Part shown: positions 8,554 through 16,770 of the stretch, piece by piece
Layout: every line of letters starts with the position of its first letter
How positions within the stretch are numbered: position 1 is the stretch's first letter
Position numbers and translations under genes: made by a program
Notes under the pieces: generated by a model
The model's database searches: none
Seen by the model: only the letters and a program-made list of their open reading frames with translations
What the model was told of the DNA's origin: nothing
NCBI RefSeq assembly: GCF_024519155.1
Contig: NZ_JANIFJ010000002.1
Location: 310,001 to 374,000 of the forward strand
DNA length: 64,000 bases
Source of the DNA: Mangrovibrevibacter kandeliae
GTDB lineage: Bacteria > Pseudomonadota > Alphaproteobacteria > Rhizobiales > Rhizobiaceae
Direction: 5' to 3'

Positions 8554-8941
8554 CGGCGTCTTCCTTGCTGGTCTCAGGTCAAGCGGGACCGGTCGCGCGG
8601 AGGCGCCGGCGAGAGTTCGGAGCGGTGTCGTCGTTCGGATGTGCGCCGGGCAGCGCGGTGCGGGTCGACGGCTGGCGACACGCCACGTCTCTGCGCGACG
8701 GCCATCGTCGCCCGGTCTGTTCGACAGGTCTGGTCTGGGGATCACCGTGGCATCATTGCCGGGCCGGACGCGGCACCCCACAGCTCTGCGAGGTGGCAAG
8801 CGGTGCGGTCTCGAGCCGCATCGCGCGTCGCCGATCAGCGATCTTGCAGTGCAGCTAAGCGGATGACGAAGCGTTAAGCAAGCGCAAATAATGTGCAAGT
8901 CGCACCGTTCGCGCGCGTGTTTTGCCAGCAGTCAGCACGGC
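8554..8941 (-). promoter_or_regulatory. 388-base leader/promoter region of the nitrite-cyanate operon with tandem hairpins
   Basis: No gene is seen here. Read on the minus strand, two hairpins eight bases apart lie at 8774-8820. The first (8804-8820) has a 5-bp stem TGCGG/CCGCA with a 7-base loop. The second (8774-8795) has an 8-bp stem including two G-U pairs and the hexaloop AGAGCU, with A at loop position 1 and G at position 4 as in ANTAR-protein RNA targets. NasT, an ANTAR protein, is encoded immediately upstream. No clear U-rich terminator follows, and the first loop is not a hexaloop, so this is a candidate only. A weak -35-like TTGCAC lies near 8890 on the minus strand. Confidence 0.4.
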
Positions 8942-10078
8942 TTAGCGTTTGGTCCGGTCGAACGGGCCTTCGGCGGGATCGCTCCCCGCCGGGATCCGCA
9001 GATCGGATCCGCCGAGCGTCGGCGCGAAGGGCGAATGGGACAGGGCCGCATTGAAGAGATCCGGCCGGTAGGTCGCGACGGCTCGCCGGCGATTCTCGGC
9101 GCGGTCTTCGGCGTCGCCCCAGCGGACCATCTGCTGGAACAGCCAGAGCGCGTGGGCGGACTCCGGCCGGTTGGCGTCGTGCCGGGCATAGAGGATGAAC
9201 TCCTCGACCCGCCGCGTCTCGCCGCCGCCGAGCATCAGCTCTCCCTCGAGGGCGGGCCGCAGCAGGGCGGCGTCGACGCCGAGACAGTCCGCCCGGCTCA
9301 GGAGCGCGACGAGATCGCCGTGGTTGGCGGAATCGTCGCACCAGGCCGCCGCCGCCACGATCGCCCGCACGAGGCCGGCAGCGGCATCCGGGTGCTCGCG
9401 GGCGAAGGCCTCGGAGACGCCCAGCACCTTTTCGGGACTGCGCGGCCAGATCTCGGCCTTGGTCGTGACGATGCGGCCGGCGCCTGCGGCGACCGCGACC
9501 GTGCCCCAGGGCTCGCCGACACAGAAGCCGTCGATGTGGTCGGCCATCAGCGCGTCCGCCATGAACGGCGGCGGCACGACCGTCGTCGCAATGTCCTGCA
9601 CCGGATCGATGCCGCAGGCGGCGAGCCAGTAGCGGAGATCGTAATTGTGCGAGGAGTGCGGGTGGACGACGCCGAACCGCAGGGGCGGCCGGCCGGACGC
9701 CCTGCGCGCCGCGACGACGCGCGCGAGGGCCGCGCCGGCCGCCGCCGGCCCCTCGGCGAAACCCGCCGCCCGCATCTCGTGGAACAGGGCCATCTGCACC
9801 GTGACGGTGTTGCCGCCCCGCCCGAGCGCCACGGGCGCGATTATCGGGGTCGAAAGCGGCCCGAGGCCGAGGCTCGCGGCGATCGCCATCGGCCCCAGCA
9901 TGTGCGCGACGTCGAAATGGCCGATCGCGGTCCGGTCGCGGATGTTCGCCCACGACGTCTCGCGCGTCAGCTTGAGGGCGAGCCCCTCCGCCTCGGCAAA
10001 GCCGCGCTCGGCGGCCACGACCAGCGCCGCGCAGTCAAGAAGCGGGATGTAGCCCGCGCGGACGAGGGTCATGCTCAT
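8942..10078 (-). CDS. nasS: NasS, cytoplasmic NrtA-like nitrate/nitrite sensor
   Basis: A 378-residue protein of the NrtA/CmpA solute-binding fold. It has no signal peptide or lipobox: it begins directly with MSMTLVRAGYIPLLDCAALV, which distinguishes the soluble sensor NasS from the periplasmic NrtA. Family features include GHFDVAHMLGPMAIA, a conserved PHSSHNYDLRYWLA segment and VGEPWGTVAV. It overlaps the nasT stop as ATGA. In known NasS/NasT systems NasS sequesters NasT until nitrate or nitrite binds, which then frees NasT to antiterminate assimilation transcripts. A nitrate ABC transporter is not encoded here, which supports the sensor role. Confidence 0.88.
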   Translation of the reverse strand: MSMTLVRAGYIPLLDCAALVVAAERGFAEAEGLALKLTRETSWANIRDRTAIGHFDVAHMLGPMAIAASLGLGPLSTPIIAPVALGRGGNTVTVQMALFHEMRAAGFAEGPAAAGAALARVVAARRASGRPPLRFGVVHPHSSHNYDLRYWLAACGIDPVQDIATTVVPPPFMADALMADHIDGFCVGEPWGTVAVAAGAGRIVTTKAEIWPRSPEKVLGVSEAFAREHPDAAAGLVRAIVAAAAWCDDSANHGDLVALLSRADCLGVDAALLRPALEGELMLGGGETRRVEEFILYARHDANRPESAHALWLFQQMVRWGDAEDRAENRRRAVATYRPDLFNAALSHSPFAPTLGGSDLRIPAGSDPAEGPFDRTKR

Positions 10079-10659
10079 GCGTCGTCCCCGAGCAGCGACT
10101 GGGCGGTGACGAGGCTGCGCGCCACCTCGGCGATGCGCCGGTTCTCGTTCATCGCGGTGCGGCGCAGGAGAGCGTAGGCCGAGGGCTCGTCGAGGCCCCG
10201 GCGCTTCATCAGGATGGCCTTGGCCCGGTCCACCAGTCGTCGCTCCTCGAGCTCGCCCCGCGCCTGCTCCAGCTCCTGCTGCAGGCGGCGGAAGGCGTTG
10301 AAGCGGGAGATCGCCATGTCGAGGATCGGCTTGATGCGCTCCTTCTTCAGCCCGTCGACGACATAGGCCGAAACCCCGGCCTCGATCGCAGCCTCGATCG
10401 AGGCCGTATCCGACCGGTCGACGAACATCGCCACCGGCCGCTGCACCGAGCGCGAGACCTGGAAGAAGTGTTCGAGGCGGTCGCGGTTCGGATTCTCGAG
10501 ATTGATCACGATCACGTCCGGCGCGAGCCGTTCGATCTCGCGCACCAGTCCCTTCATCTCGGTGACCAGCGTCACCTGCGTATGGCCGGCCTCGCGCAGG
10601 CCGTCCTCGATTATCGCGGCCCGCGCCCGCTTCTCGTCCACCACCAGTATCGACAGCAT
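10075..10659 (-). CDS. nasT: NasT, ANTAR-domain response regulator/antiterminator
   Basis: A 194-residue protein with an N-terminal receiver-like domain (ILVVDEKRARAAIIEDGL) and a C-terminal ANTAR RNA-binding helix bundle from about residue 130 (RRLVDRAKAILMKRRGL, then EPSAYALLRRTAMNENRRI). The receiver domain appears degenerate: where CheY-like proteins have the phosphorylated Asp, this protein reads DVIVINLENPN, consistent with control by NasS rather than by phosphorylation. The ATG at 10659 places ILVVDE at the N-terminus; an upstream ATG at 10707 would add 16 unlikely residues. Its RNA targets are expected in leaders of nitrite/nitrate assimilation genes, such as the 8554-8941 region. Confidence 0.92.
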   Translation of the reverse strand: MLSILVVDEKRARAAIIEDGLREAGHTQVTLVTEMKGLVREIERLAPDVIVINLENPNRDRLEHFFQVSRSVQRPVAMFVDRSDTASIEAAIEAGVSAYVVDGLKKERIKPILDMAISRFNAFRRLQQELEQARGELEERRLVDRAKAILMKRRGLDEPSAYALLRRTAMNENRRIAEVARSLVTAQSLLGDDA

Positions 10660-10706
10660 CGCAATCCGCCGGCCCGTGCGGGCGCCGCGGCCCGCCTGCC
10701 GCAACA

Positions 10707-10718
10707 TTGCACATGCAA
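10707..10718. promoter_or_regulatory. Palindrome TTGCACATGCAA upstream of nasT
   Basis: Perfect 5-bp arms flank two central bases, 48 bases before the nasT start. A CATAAT -10-like hexamer lies next to it on the minus strand (10723-10728). It belongs to a group of TGCA-N2-TGCA palindromes seen in several intergenic regions of this window. Confidence 0.4.
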
Positions 10719-10736
10719 AGAGATTATGCAGCCGCA

Positions 10737-10765
10737 GACGGCGACGGCGACGGCGACGGCGACGG
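10737..10765. repeat. Hexanucleotide tandem repeat (GACGGC, 4.8 copies)
   Basis: Twenty-nine bases consist of uninterrupted copies of GACGGC between nasT and the aldolase-family gene. The tract is non-coding as annotated and is a candidate for length variation between strains. Confidence 0.85.
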
Positions 10766-10809
10766 ATTGGAGCGGCCCGTGAGCTCGCCTCGTCGAGGTC
10801 TTTCGACCC

Positions 10810-11745
10810 TCAGAGCGCCGCGACGCGCGCCTCGGTTCGCGCAATCAGGCGCATCAGCTCCGCATGGTCGGTCGCCGAGAGCTTCGGGCCTGGCGCGCGG
10901 GTGCGCGGATTGGCGATCGCACCCCGGTGATGCAGGACAGCCTTGCGCACCGCGAGACCGTAGCCCGGCTGCTGCTCGTAGCGCAGGATCGGCAGATAGG
11001 CGTCGAAGATGTCCTCCGCCCGGTCGGCCTCGCCCGCATGATGCGCCGCGACGACCTGGACCAGCATCTCCGGATAGGCAAAGCCGGTCATCGCCCCGTC
11101 GGCGCCGCGGGCAAGCTCCTGCGGCAGATAGAGGCCGCCATTGCCGCACAGGATCGACAGGCGCGGCGTCTCCGCCGTGCCCGAGCCGGCGCGCACCGCC
11201 GAGATCTTGGCGAGGCCGGGGCAGTCCTCGTGCTTCAGCATGACGATCTGCGGGCAGTCGCGCGTCAGCGTCAGGATCGTCCCGACCGAGACCGGCACGC
11301 CGGTGGTCTGCGGAAAGTCCTGGAAGCACACCGGCACGTCCGGGCCGAGGGCCTCGCAGACCTGGTGGAAATAGCCGCGCACCCGGTCTTCGACCGCTGG
11401 CCCAGGCGTCGGGGCGATCATCACGCCGGCCGCGCCTTCGTCCATCGCGAAGTGCGAGAAGTCGCGGAGCATGTCGAGCCCGGCGCCGGAGGCGCCGACG
11501 ACGACCGGGATCCGCCCGTCGACCCGGCGCATCACGCGGGTGGCAAAGCTCCGCGCCTCCTCTGCGGTCAGCTTGTTCGCCTCGCCGAGGATCCCGAGAA
11601 TGGTCATCCCGTCGACGCCGCTCTCCAGATAGAAGTCGACGAGCCGGTCGGCACTCTCGAGGTCGACGGCACCCTCGGCGGTAAAGGGCGTTGCAGCGAT
11701 GATGAAGACGCCGCGCGTGTCGCGGGCGATGCGGTGGCTGGGCAT
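10810..11745 (-). CDS. Dihydrodipicolinate synthase/N-acetylneuraminate lyase family protein
   Basis: A 311-residue (beta/alpha)8 class I aldolase-family protein. The Schiff-base lysine is recognisable in IVMLKHED (Lys171), and the GILGEANKL loop corresponds to the family GxTGE motif. The catalytic tyrosine of true DapA (YNVPxRTG) is replaced: the aligned segment reads CFQDFPQTTG, so this is not housekeeping DapA. The ATG at 11745 has GAGAGG six bases upstream; an ATG at 11751 would be too close to it. A catabolic lyase or dehydratase role is plausible, but the substrate is unknown. No operon partner is obvious: nasT lies downstream on the same strand after a 150-base gap. Confidence 0.8.
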   Translation of the reverse strand: MPSHRIARDTRGVFIIAATPFTAEGAVDLESADRLVDFYLESGVDGMTILGILGEANKLTAEEARSFATRVMRRVDGRIPVVVGASGAGLDMLRDFSHFAMDEGAAGVMIAPTPGPAVEDRVRGYFHQVCEALGPDVPVCFQDFPQTTGVPVSVGTILTLTRDCPQIVMLKHEDCPGLAKISAVRAGSGTAETPRLSILCGNGGLYLPQELARGADGAMTGFAYPEMLVQVVAAHHAGEADRAEDIFDAYLPILRYEQQPGYGLAVRKAVLHHRGAIANPRTRAPGPKLSATDHAELMRLIARTEARVAAL

Positions 11746-11963
11746 GGTCATCCTCTCTCGAGCAATGGTCGGCGGCACGCGTCGAACCGCGCGCCAGGCC
11801 GGACGGACGCGACGTCCGGGTCCGCTCGCGCCCGCTTTAGTGCGTTTCGGGGCGGCACGGAACCGGCTCCGTCTCCTCCCAGGCGAGGTGATCCGCAAAG
11901 GCGCGATCGCGGGGACATGTCCGCACGCGTCGCAGCGCCGCCGCTCGCCGCATCCCTCGCCGC

Positions 11964-12893
11964 TCAGTCCGTCGCGAGGAGCAGCCGTCCGCGCGTCACC
12001 GCGCCCGCCTCCATCATCCGATGCGCTCGCGCGGCCTCGGCAAGCGGCAGGACACCTGCCACCTGCGGCGCGATCTCGCCCTTCGCCGCCATGGCGAGGA
12101 TGGCCGCGACCGGCGCAGGGGCATCGGCGATCATGGCGCGGCTGACGCGGACGCCGTGGGCCTCGCCCCTGTCGACGATCGGCGCGGCGACGAGCCAGAC
12201 GAGCTGGCCGCCCCGCTTCAGCACCGGATAGGACCGCTCGTGCGTGGCGCCGCCGACGAGATCGAAAACGACGTCCTGGTCGCGCAGCGTCCCGAAGTCC
12301 TCCGCGTCATAGGCGATCGCCCGCTTTGCCCCGAGCGAAAGGACATGGTCGCGGTTCGTCGCCCGGCAGGTCGCGGTCACCTCGGCGCCGAGCCCGCGAC
12401 AGAGCTGGACGATCAGGCCGCCCACGGCGCCCGAGCCGGCGTGGACGAGCACCTTCATGCCGGGCTGGATACGCGCCGTGTCGAAGACGGAGATGAAGGC
12501 GCTGAGTCCGGCGTTTACCAAGCTCGCTGCCGCGGCCGCCGGGAGGCCGTCCGGGATCGCGACGAGGTCGGCCGCGCGCGAGATCCGCTCCTCGGCGTAG
12601 CTGCCCTGCGTGCCGTGGCCGGCCAGGACGCAGACGCGGTCGCCGACGGCAAAGCCCGTGACGTCCGGCGCGACCTCGCTGACCACGCCGGCACCGTCGC
12701 GGCCCGGGATCTTGGGAAAGTCGACCGCGAAATGCGCTTTCAGGGCTCCGGCCCGAAGCTTGCAGTCGAGCGGTGTGACGCTGGCATGGCTCAGCCGGAC
12801 GCGCAGTTCGCCGGGCTCGAGCGGCCGCGCCGGACGCTCGACGAGCGCGAGCACCTCCGGCCCGCCATAGCGCTGATATTCGATCGCCTTCAT
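11964..12893 (-). CDS. Zinc-independent medium-chain dehydrogenase/quinone oxidoreductase (Qor-like)
   Basis: A 309-residue MDR-superfamily NADPH-dependent enone or quinone reductase. The N-terminal GroES-like domain carries PGRDGAGVVSEVAPDVTGFAVGD-type residues, and the Rossmann motif HAGSGAVGGLIVQL (near residue 152) binds the nucleotide. The zinc-binding cysteines of alcohol dehydrogenases are absent, as in quinone oxidoreductases. The ATG at 12893 has GGAG eight bases upstream. It is followed and preceded on the same strand by aldolase-family genes, with which it may form a loose catabolic unit. Substrate unknown. Confidence 0.85.
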   Translation of the reverse strand: MKAIEYQRYGGPEVLALVERPARPLEPGELRVRLSHASVTPLDCKLRAGALKAHFAVDFPKIPGRDGAGVVSEVAPDVTGFAVGDRVCVLAGHGTQGSYAEERISRAADLVAIPDGLPAAAAASLVNAGLSAFISVFDTARIQPGMKVLVHAGSGAVGGLIVQLCRGLGAEVTATCRATNRDHVLSLGAKRAIAYDAEDFGTLRDQDVVFDLVGGATHERSYPVLKRGGQLVWLVAAPIVDRGEAHGVRVSRAMIADAPAPVAAILAMAAKGEIAPQVAGVLPLAEAARAHRMMEAGAVTRGRLLLATD

Positions 12894-12941
12894 GGCGGGT
12901 CTCCGAAGTCTATCGAGAACGGGCGGGACGGCGCGCCCGGG

Positions 12942-13712
12942 TCAGTCGGACGCCGGCGGCGCGACGGCCTTGGCCAGCGCGACGGCCGATCCCGCCAGCA
13001 GCATCGAGTCCGACGCCACGATGAACAGGCTGACGCCCGCTGCGCGCCATGCGGGGACGTCGTCGGCGGACGGTCGGAAGAGCCCGACGGCCTTGCCGGC
13101 GGACGCGCAGGCGGCGATGACCGACCGGATCGCCGCGTCGAGCCGCCCTGATCCCTCCGGGCCGAAGGCGCCCATCGACACCGCGAGGTCGCCGGGTCCG
13201 ATGAAGACGAGATCGACGCCCGCGACCGCGGCGATGGCGTCGATGTTCTCGACGGCACGGACCGTTTCGACCTGAACGGCGAGGAGGATCCGCGCGTTCG
13301 CCCCCGCGACATAGGCGGCGATGTCGTAGCCGTAGCCGGATGCCCGGCCGGGACCCGCGCCGCGCTCGCCATCGGGCGGATAGCGCGTCGCGCGCACCGC
13401 CGCTTCGGCCTCCGCGGCGCTGGAGACGCGCGGAACCAGAACCCCCTGCGCACCGGAATCCAGCGCGGCGGCGATCGCCTCGGCATCGTTTCCGGGAACG
13501 CGAACCATCGCGGCGGCCCCGCCCGCCTCCACGGCCCGGACGAGGTTCTCCACCTCGCTCCGGTCGATCTGGGCGTGCTCCCAGTCGATGCAGACGAAGT
13601 CGAAGCCGGAGCGCGCGGTCACCTCCGCCGCAGCCGGATGCGGGATCGCCGCGAAGATGCCGAGAAGGGGCGCGCCCGAGCGGCCCCGCTCCCGCAATGT
13701 CGCCTGCGCCAT
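12942..13712 (-). CDS. HpcH/HpaI-family class II aldolase
   Basis: A 256-residue pyruvate-type class II aldolase. Residues equivalent to those of HpaI are all present: His46 (IDWEHAQID) as base, Arg71 (MVRVPG), and metal ligands Glu149 (AVQVET) and Asp175 (GPGDLA). Such enzymes cleave 2-keto-4-hydroxy acids or related compounds into pyruvate/glyoxylate and an aldehyde. The ATG at 13712 is preceded by AAGGAC. It is 48 bases upstream of the quinone oxidoreductase gene on the same strand and divergent from the LLM oxidoreductase gene. The exact substrate is not predictable. Confidence 0.88.
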   Translation of the reverse strand: MAQATLRERGRSGAPLLGIFAAIPHPAAAEVTARSGFDFVCIDWEHAQIDRSEVENLVRAVEAGGAAAMVRVPGNDAEAIAAALDSGAQGVLVPRVSSAAEAEAAVRATRYPPDGERGAGPGRASGYGYDIAAYVAGANARILLAVQVETVRAVENIDAIAAVAGVDLVFIGPGDLAVSMGAFGPEGSGRLDAAIRSVIAACASAGKAVGLFRPSADDVPAWRAAGVSLFIVASDSMLLAGSAVALAKAVAPPASD

Positions 13713-13788
13713 CGGCCCGTCCTTCTGCTCGCGTGGAGATCGCCGGGGACTTTCGTGCATTGCCGGCTTCTCGGCAAGCTACTTCATA

Positions 13789-13799
13789 CTTAAACTAAT
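13789..13799 (+). promoter_or_regulatory. CTTAAACTAAT motif upstream of LLM oxidoreductase gene
   Basis: This 11-mer lies in the divergent region between the HpaI-family aldolase and the LLM gene, 52 bases before the latter's start. Close copies occur upstream of four other transcription units (near 16687, 27970, 34892 and 54259). It may be a shared operator half-site or an extended -10 region. Confidence 0.4.
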
Positions 13800-13851
13800 G
13801 GCTTCGGGGCGTGAGCCGGCCTGCGGCGCGGCCTTCCATCGGAGTGCGACG

Positions 13852-14943
13852 ATGATCAAGCGACACCCGCTGAATGGCGCCAATCGGCTGAAGCTCGGGA
13901 TCTTCTCGACCAATGCCGACGGCGGCCTCGCCATCACCACGGTGGAGGAGCGCTGGAAGGCGCGCTGGGACGACAACGTGACGGCCGCCCAGATCGCCGA
14001 CCGCGCCGGCCTGGAGTTCATCCTGCCAATCGCCCGCTGGAAGGGGTTCGGCGGTCAGACGCATGCCCGCGAATGGTCGTTCGAGACCTTCACCTGGGCG
14101 GCGGCGCTCGCCGCCTCGACCGAACGGATCGGCCTCTTCATGACGGTCCACGTCCCGGTCATGCATCCGCTCTATGCGGCCAAGGCGCTCGCGACCGTCG
14201 ATCACATCTCGAAGGGCCGCGCCGGCCTCAACATCGTCTGCGGCTGGAATCCGTCCGAATTTGCCATGTTCGGAATCAAGCTCGGCGAGAAGGGCTACGA
14301 CCAGGCCGCCGAATGGCTGGAGATCGTCGAGAAGGCCTATGCCTCGGACCAGCCGTTCGACTATGACGGCACCTATTATCAGCTGAAGCAGGCGATCAGC
14401 CGCCCGGCGAGCCTCCAGTCACCGCGCCCGGTGACGATGAACGCGGCCTTCGGCGGGCCCGGCCGGGACTTCGCGGCAAAACACTGCGAATACATCTTCA
14501 CCACCTTCTCCGAACTCGAAGGCGCGGAGCGGCATGTCGCCGACATCGCGGAGCGGGCCGCGAGGGCCGAGCGTGAGGTCGGGCTCTACACCGTGTGCCA
14601 CGTCGTCTGCCGTGAAACCCAGGAGGAGGCGGAGGCCTATTACAGGCGCTATGCGCTGAACGAGGCCGATCACGCCGCGGTCGAAACCCACATGGCCGGC
14701 AAGAAGGAATTCTCCTCCTCGCACGATGCCGATGCCTACGACCGCTACCGCCAGCGCTTTGCCGGCGGCGCCGGCTCGTATCCGCTCGTCGGGACGCCGG
14801 AAAAGATCGCGGCGGACATGATCCGGATCAGCGAACTCGGCTATGCCGGGATCGCGCTGTCCTTCGTCAACTACACCTACGAGCTGCCCTTCTTCTGCGA
14901 TCGCGTGCTGCCGCTCCTGGAGCAGGCCGGCCTGCGCGCCTGA
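13852..14943 (+). CDS. LLM-class flavin-dependent monooxygenase (RutA/SsuD-like)
   Basis: A 363-residue luciferase-like FMN-dependent oxygenase, equal in length to the pyrimidine monooxygenase RutA. Family features are KLGIFSTNADGG at the N-terminus, EFILPIARWKGFGG near residue 60, DHISKGRAGLNIVCGWNPSE near residue 120 and LVGTPEKIAADM near the C-terminus. GGAG lies seven bases before the ATG at 13852. No rut genes or separate flavin reductase are adjacent, so the substrate is open. The upstream CTTAAACTAAT motif may tie it to the aromatic-catabolism units further right. Confidence 0.88.
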   Translation: MIKRHPLNGANRLKLGIFSTNADGGLAITTVEERWKARWDDNVTAAQIADRAGLEFILPIARWKGFGGQTHAREWSFETFTWAAALAASTERIGLFMTVHVPVMHPLYAAKALATVDHISKGRAGLNIVCGWNPSEFAMFGIKLGEKGYDQAAEWLEIVEKAYASDQPFDYDGTYYQLKQAISRPASLQSPRPVTMNAAFGGPGRDFAAKHCEYIFTTFSELEGAERHVADIAERAARAEREVGLYTVCHVVCRETQEEAEAYYRRYALNEADHAAVETHMAGKKEFSSSHDADAYDRYRQRFAGGAGSYPLVGTPEKIAADMIRISELGYAGIALSFVNYTYELPFFCDRVLPLLEQAGLRA

Positions 14944-14964
14944 TCGAGGCGGGGCGAGAGCCGC

Positions 14965-14987
14965 CGAGCGGCCCACGGGCCGGCTCG
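14965..14987. terminator. Hairpin between convergent genes (possible bidirectional terminator)
   Basis: A 9-bp GC-rich stem (CGAGCGGCC paired with GGCC-G-GCTCG, one bulged G) with a CACG tetraloop lies midway between the LLM gene and the convergent flavoprotein gene. There is no U-run, so intrinsic termination would be weak. Confidence 0.4.
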
Positions 14988-15004
14988 CCTGGGCTCCGCG
15001 CCCG

Positions 15005-16579
15005 CTACCGGAGCATCGTCCCCACGGCGTATCCGGAGCCGCCGCCGAGGCCGGGGCCCGGATGCGTCGAGGCGCCGATCTGGTGGAGGCCGGCGATCCC
15101 CGTCGCGTGGTTCTTCGAGGTCGAGAAGGGCCGCCAGAGGAAGAACTGGTCGATCGTCGCCGCGCCCCCATACGGGTCACCGCCGACGAGATTGACGTTC
15201 ATCGCCTCCAGATCGGAGGGTGCGTATGCCTTGCGCGCGACGACCGTCTCGGCAAAGCCCTCGATGTGCGCGGCGAGGATCGCCTCCACGCGGTCCGCAT
15301 AGGCCTCCCGCAGCGCATCGGTCCAGCGCCCGTCCGGCGGGACGTCGATCGTGCCGCCGGCATCGCCCTTCACCTGCCGCGGCGTTTCGGGAAGCTGCAA
15401 CCACAGGATGCCGGCGCCGTCCGGGCAGCGCGTCGGATCGAGCGCCTGCGGCTGGCCGACGCAGATCGTCGGCACCTCGGACAGCATCCCGCGTTCGCAT
15501 TCGTTGACCGCCTTCGAGACCCCGTCGAGGCCCGGCGTCAGGTGGATCAGCGCGACCGTGTCGAGGCCGGCGGACCGCCAGCGGGGCGGGCGCGTCAGCG
15601 CGTAATGGATCTGCATGTCGCCCTTGCCGTAGCGATAGGCGGCGGCGCGCTCGCGGGTCGGCGCATCGACGAGTTTTGCCGGCAGGAGGCGGCCGTAGAG
15701 CTGCGTCGGCGTGACCGAGCAGATGACGCCACGCCGCGCCTCGACCACCGTTCCGTCGGCGAGCCGGACGCCGGTCGCGCGTTCCCCGGAGACCATAATC
15801 TCCGCGACGTCGGCGCCCGTGCGGATCGATCCGCCATGCTCGGCGATCAGGCCCTCGAAGGCCGTGACCGCCTTCGACGCGCCGCCCTTGACGACAGGAG
15901 CACCGGCGGCCTCCAGCGCGAAGGCGATGATCCGCGCCATCTCGCCGGAAAAGGCGCCTTCCGGTCCGAGGCCGGCATGCAGCACCCAGGGCGCGAGCAG
16001 CGCGCGCGCCAGCTCCGACCGGAAGCTCTGCTCCAGCCAGGCGCGGCCCGGCCTGAGGGCTTCGCCGAGCCGCGCGGCGAGCCCCCGAACCCCGCGACGG
16101 CGCGCCTCGCCAAAGAGGAGCCTGGCCGTCGGCAGGCTCCACAGCGTTCCTCCCAGAAGGCCGAACAGCAGCGGCGCGTCGCGCTCGACCATCGCCATCT
16201 CCTCGCGGTAGCGCGCACCGTCGCCCGGGGAGAGTTCGTCCAGCCGGGCGATGTTGGCGGCCCTGTCGGTCGTCAGGACGAGGCTCTGCCCGTCCGGCAT
16301 GAGGACGGCGGTCGGATGGGCCGTGTTGGCGAAGTCGAGCCCATGCCGGGCGAGATCGGCCCCGAGTTCGGCGAAGGCCGGAGACGTGACGAACAGGACG
16401 AAGGTCGCGGCCATGACGTCGTGCCGGTAGCCCGGCGCCGTGATCTCCTCGGTGCGCATGCAGCCACCGGCGACCGCCTCGCGCTCCAGAACGACGACCG
16501 TCCGGCCTTTGCGTGCCAGGAGTGCCGCGCAGGTCAGCCCGTTGATGCCCGATCCGACGACGACATAGTCTGCGGTCAT
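15005..16579 (-). CDS. Phytoene-desaturase-like FAD oxidoreductase (COG1233), first of a divergent pair
   Basis: A 524-residue flavoprotein with an N-terminal dinucleotide-binding motif (VVVGSGINGLTCAALLARKG), the GGCMRTEE segment that follows the FAD motif in CrtI-like proteins, and the C-terminal FAD signature GLHQIGASTHPGPGLGGGSG. No carotenoid genes are nearby, so true phytoene desaturation is unlikely. It is paralogous to the divergently transcribed neighbour: both have a LVGGD motif and the same C-terminal signature. The start at 16579 faces a regulatory region containing TGCATATGCA. The function of this branch of the family is unknown to me; dehydrogenation or isomerisation of a hydrophobic or cyclic substrate is possible. 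Confidence 0.85.
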   Translation of the reverse strand: MTADYVVVGSGINGLTCAALLARKGRTVVVLEREAVAGGCMRTEEITAPGYRHDVMAATFVLFVTSPAFAELGADLARHGLDFANTAHPTAVLMPDGQSLVLTTDRAANIARLDELSPGDGARYREEMAMVERDAPLLFGLLGGTLWSLPTARLLFGEARRRGVRGLAARLGEALRPGRAWLEQSFRSELARALLAPWVLHAGLGPEGAFSGEMARIIAFALEAAGAPVVKGGASKAVTAFEGLIAEHGGSIRTGADVAEIMVSGERATGVRLADGTVVEARRGVICSVTPTQLYGRLLPAKLVDAPTRERAAAYRYGKGDMQIHYALTRPPRWRSAGLDTVALIHLTPGLDGVSKAVNECERGMLSEVPTICVGQPQALDPTRCPDGAGILWLQLPETPRQVKGDAGGTIDVPPDGRWTDALREAYADRVEAILAAHIEGFAETVVARKAYAPSDLEAMNVNLVGGDPYGGAATIDQFFLWRPFSTSKNHATGIAGLHQIGASTHPGPGLGGGSGYAVGTMLR

Positions 16580-16666
16580 GCGACGCTCCGCTTCGACGGC
16601 TGCAATCGGCCCGGGCGAGGCCGGTTCTGCGCGGCGGCCGATGCCCGGAAGCCTATTGCCAATCGA

Positions 16667-16697
16667 TGCATATGCAAATGTACAGGCTTAAAATAAT
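16667..16697. promoter_or_regulatory. Divergent regulatory region with TGCATATGCA palindrome and CTTAAAATAAT motif
   Basis: Within the gap between the two divergent flavoprotein genes lie a perfect palindrome TGCATATGCA (16667-16676) and, 10 bases on, CTTAAAATAAT (16687-16697). The former recurs exactly at 20020-20029; the latter resembles the motif upstream of four other units. Their close spacing suggests two regulators or an operator beside a -10 element. Confidence 0.45.
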
Positions 16698-16770
16698 CTC
16701 GGCGTCCGGTCGGTGATCCGGCCCGCTCCCGCCGGCCCCGTCCGGCCGCCCGCGACGGAGGACAGCGCCT

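Noticed and set aside
8942-10078. Periplasmic nitrate-binding protein NrtA of an ABC importer
   Set aside because: There is no signal peptide or lipobox, no NrtB or NrtC gene, and translation is coupled to nasT, which fits the sensor NasS.
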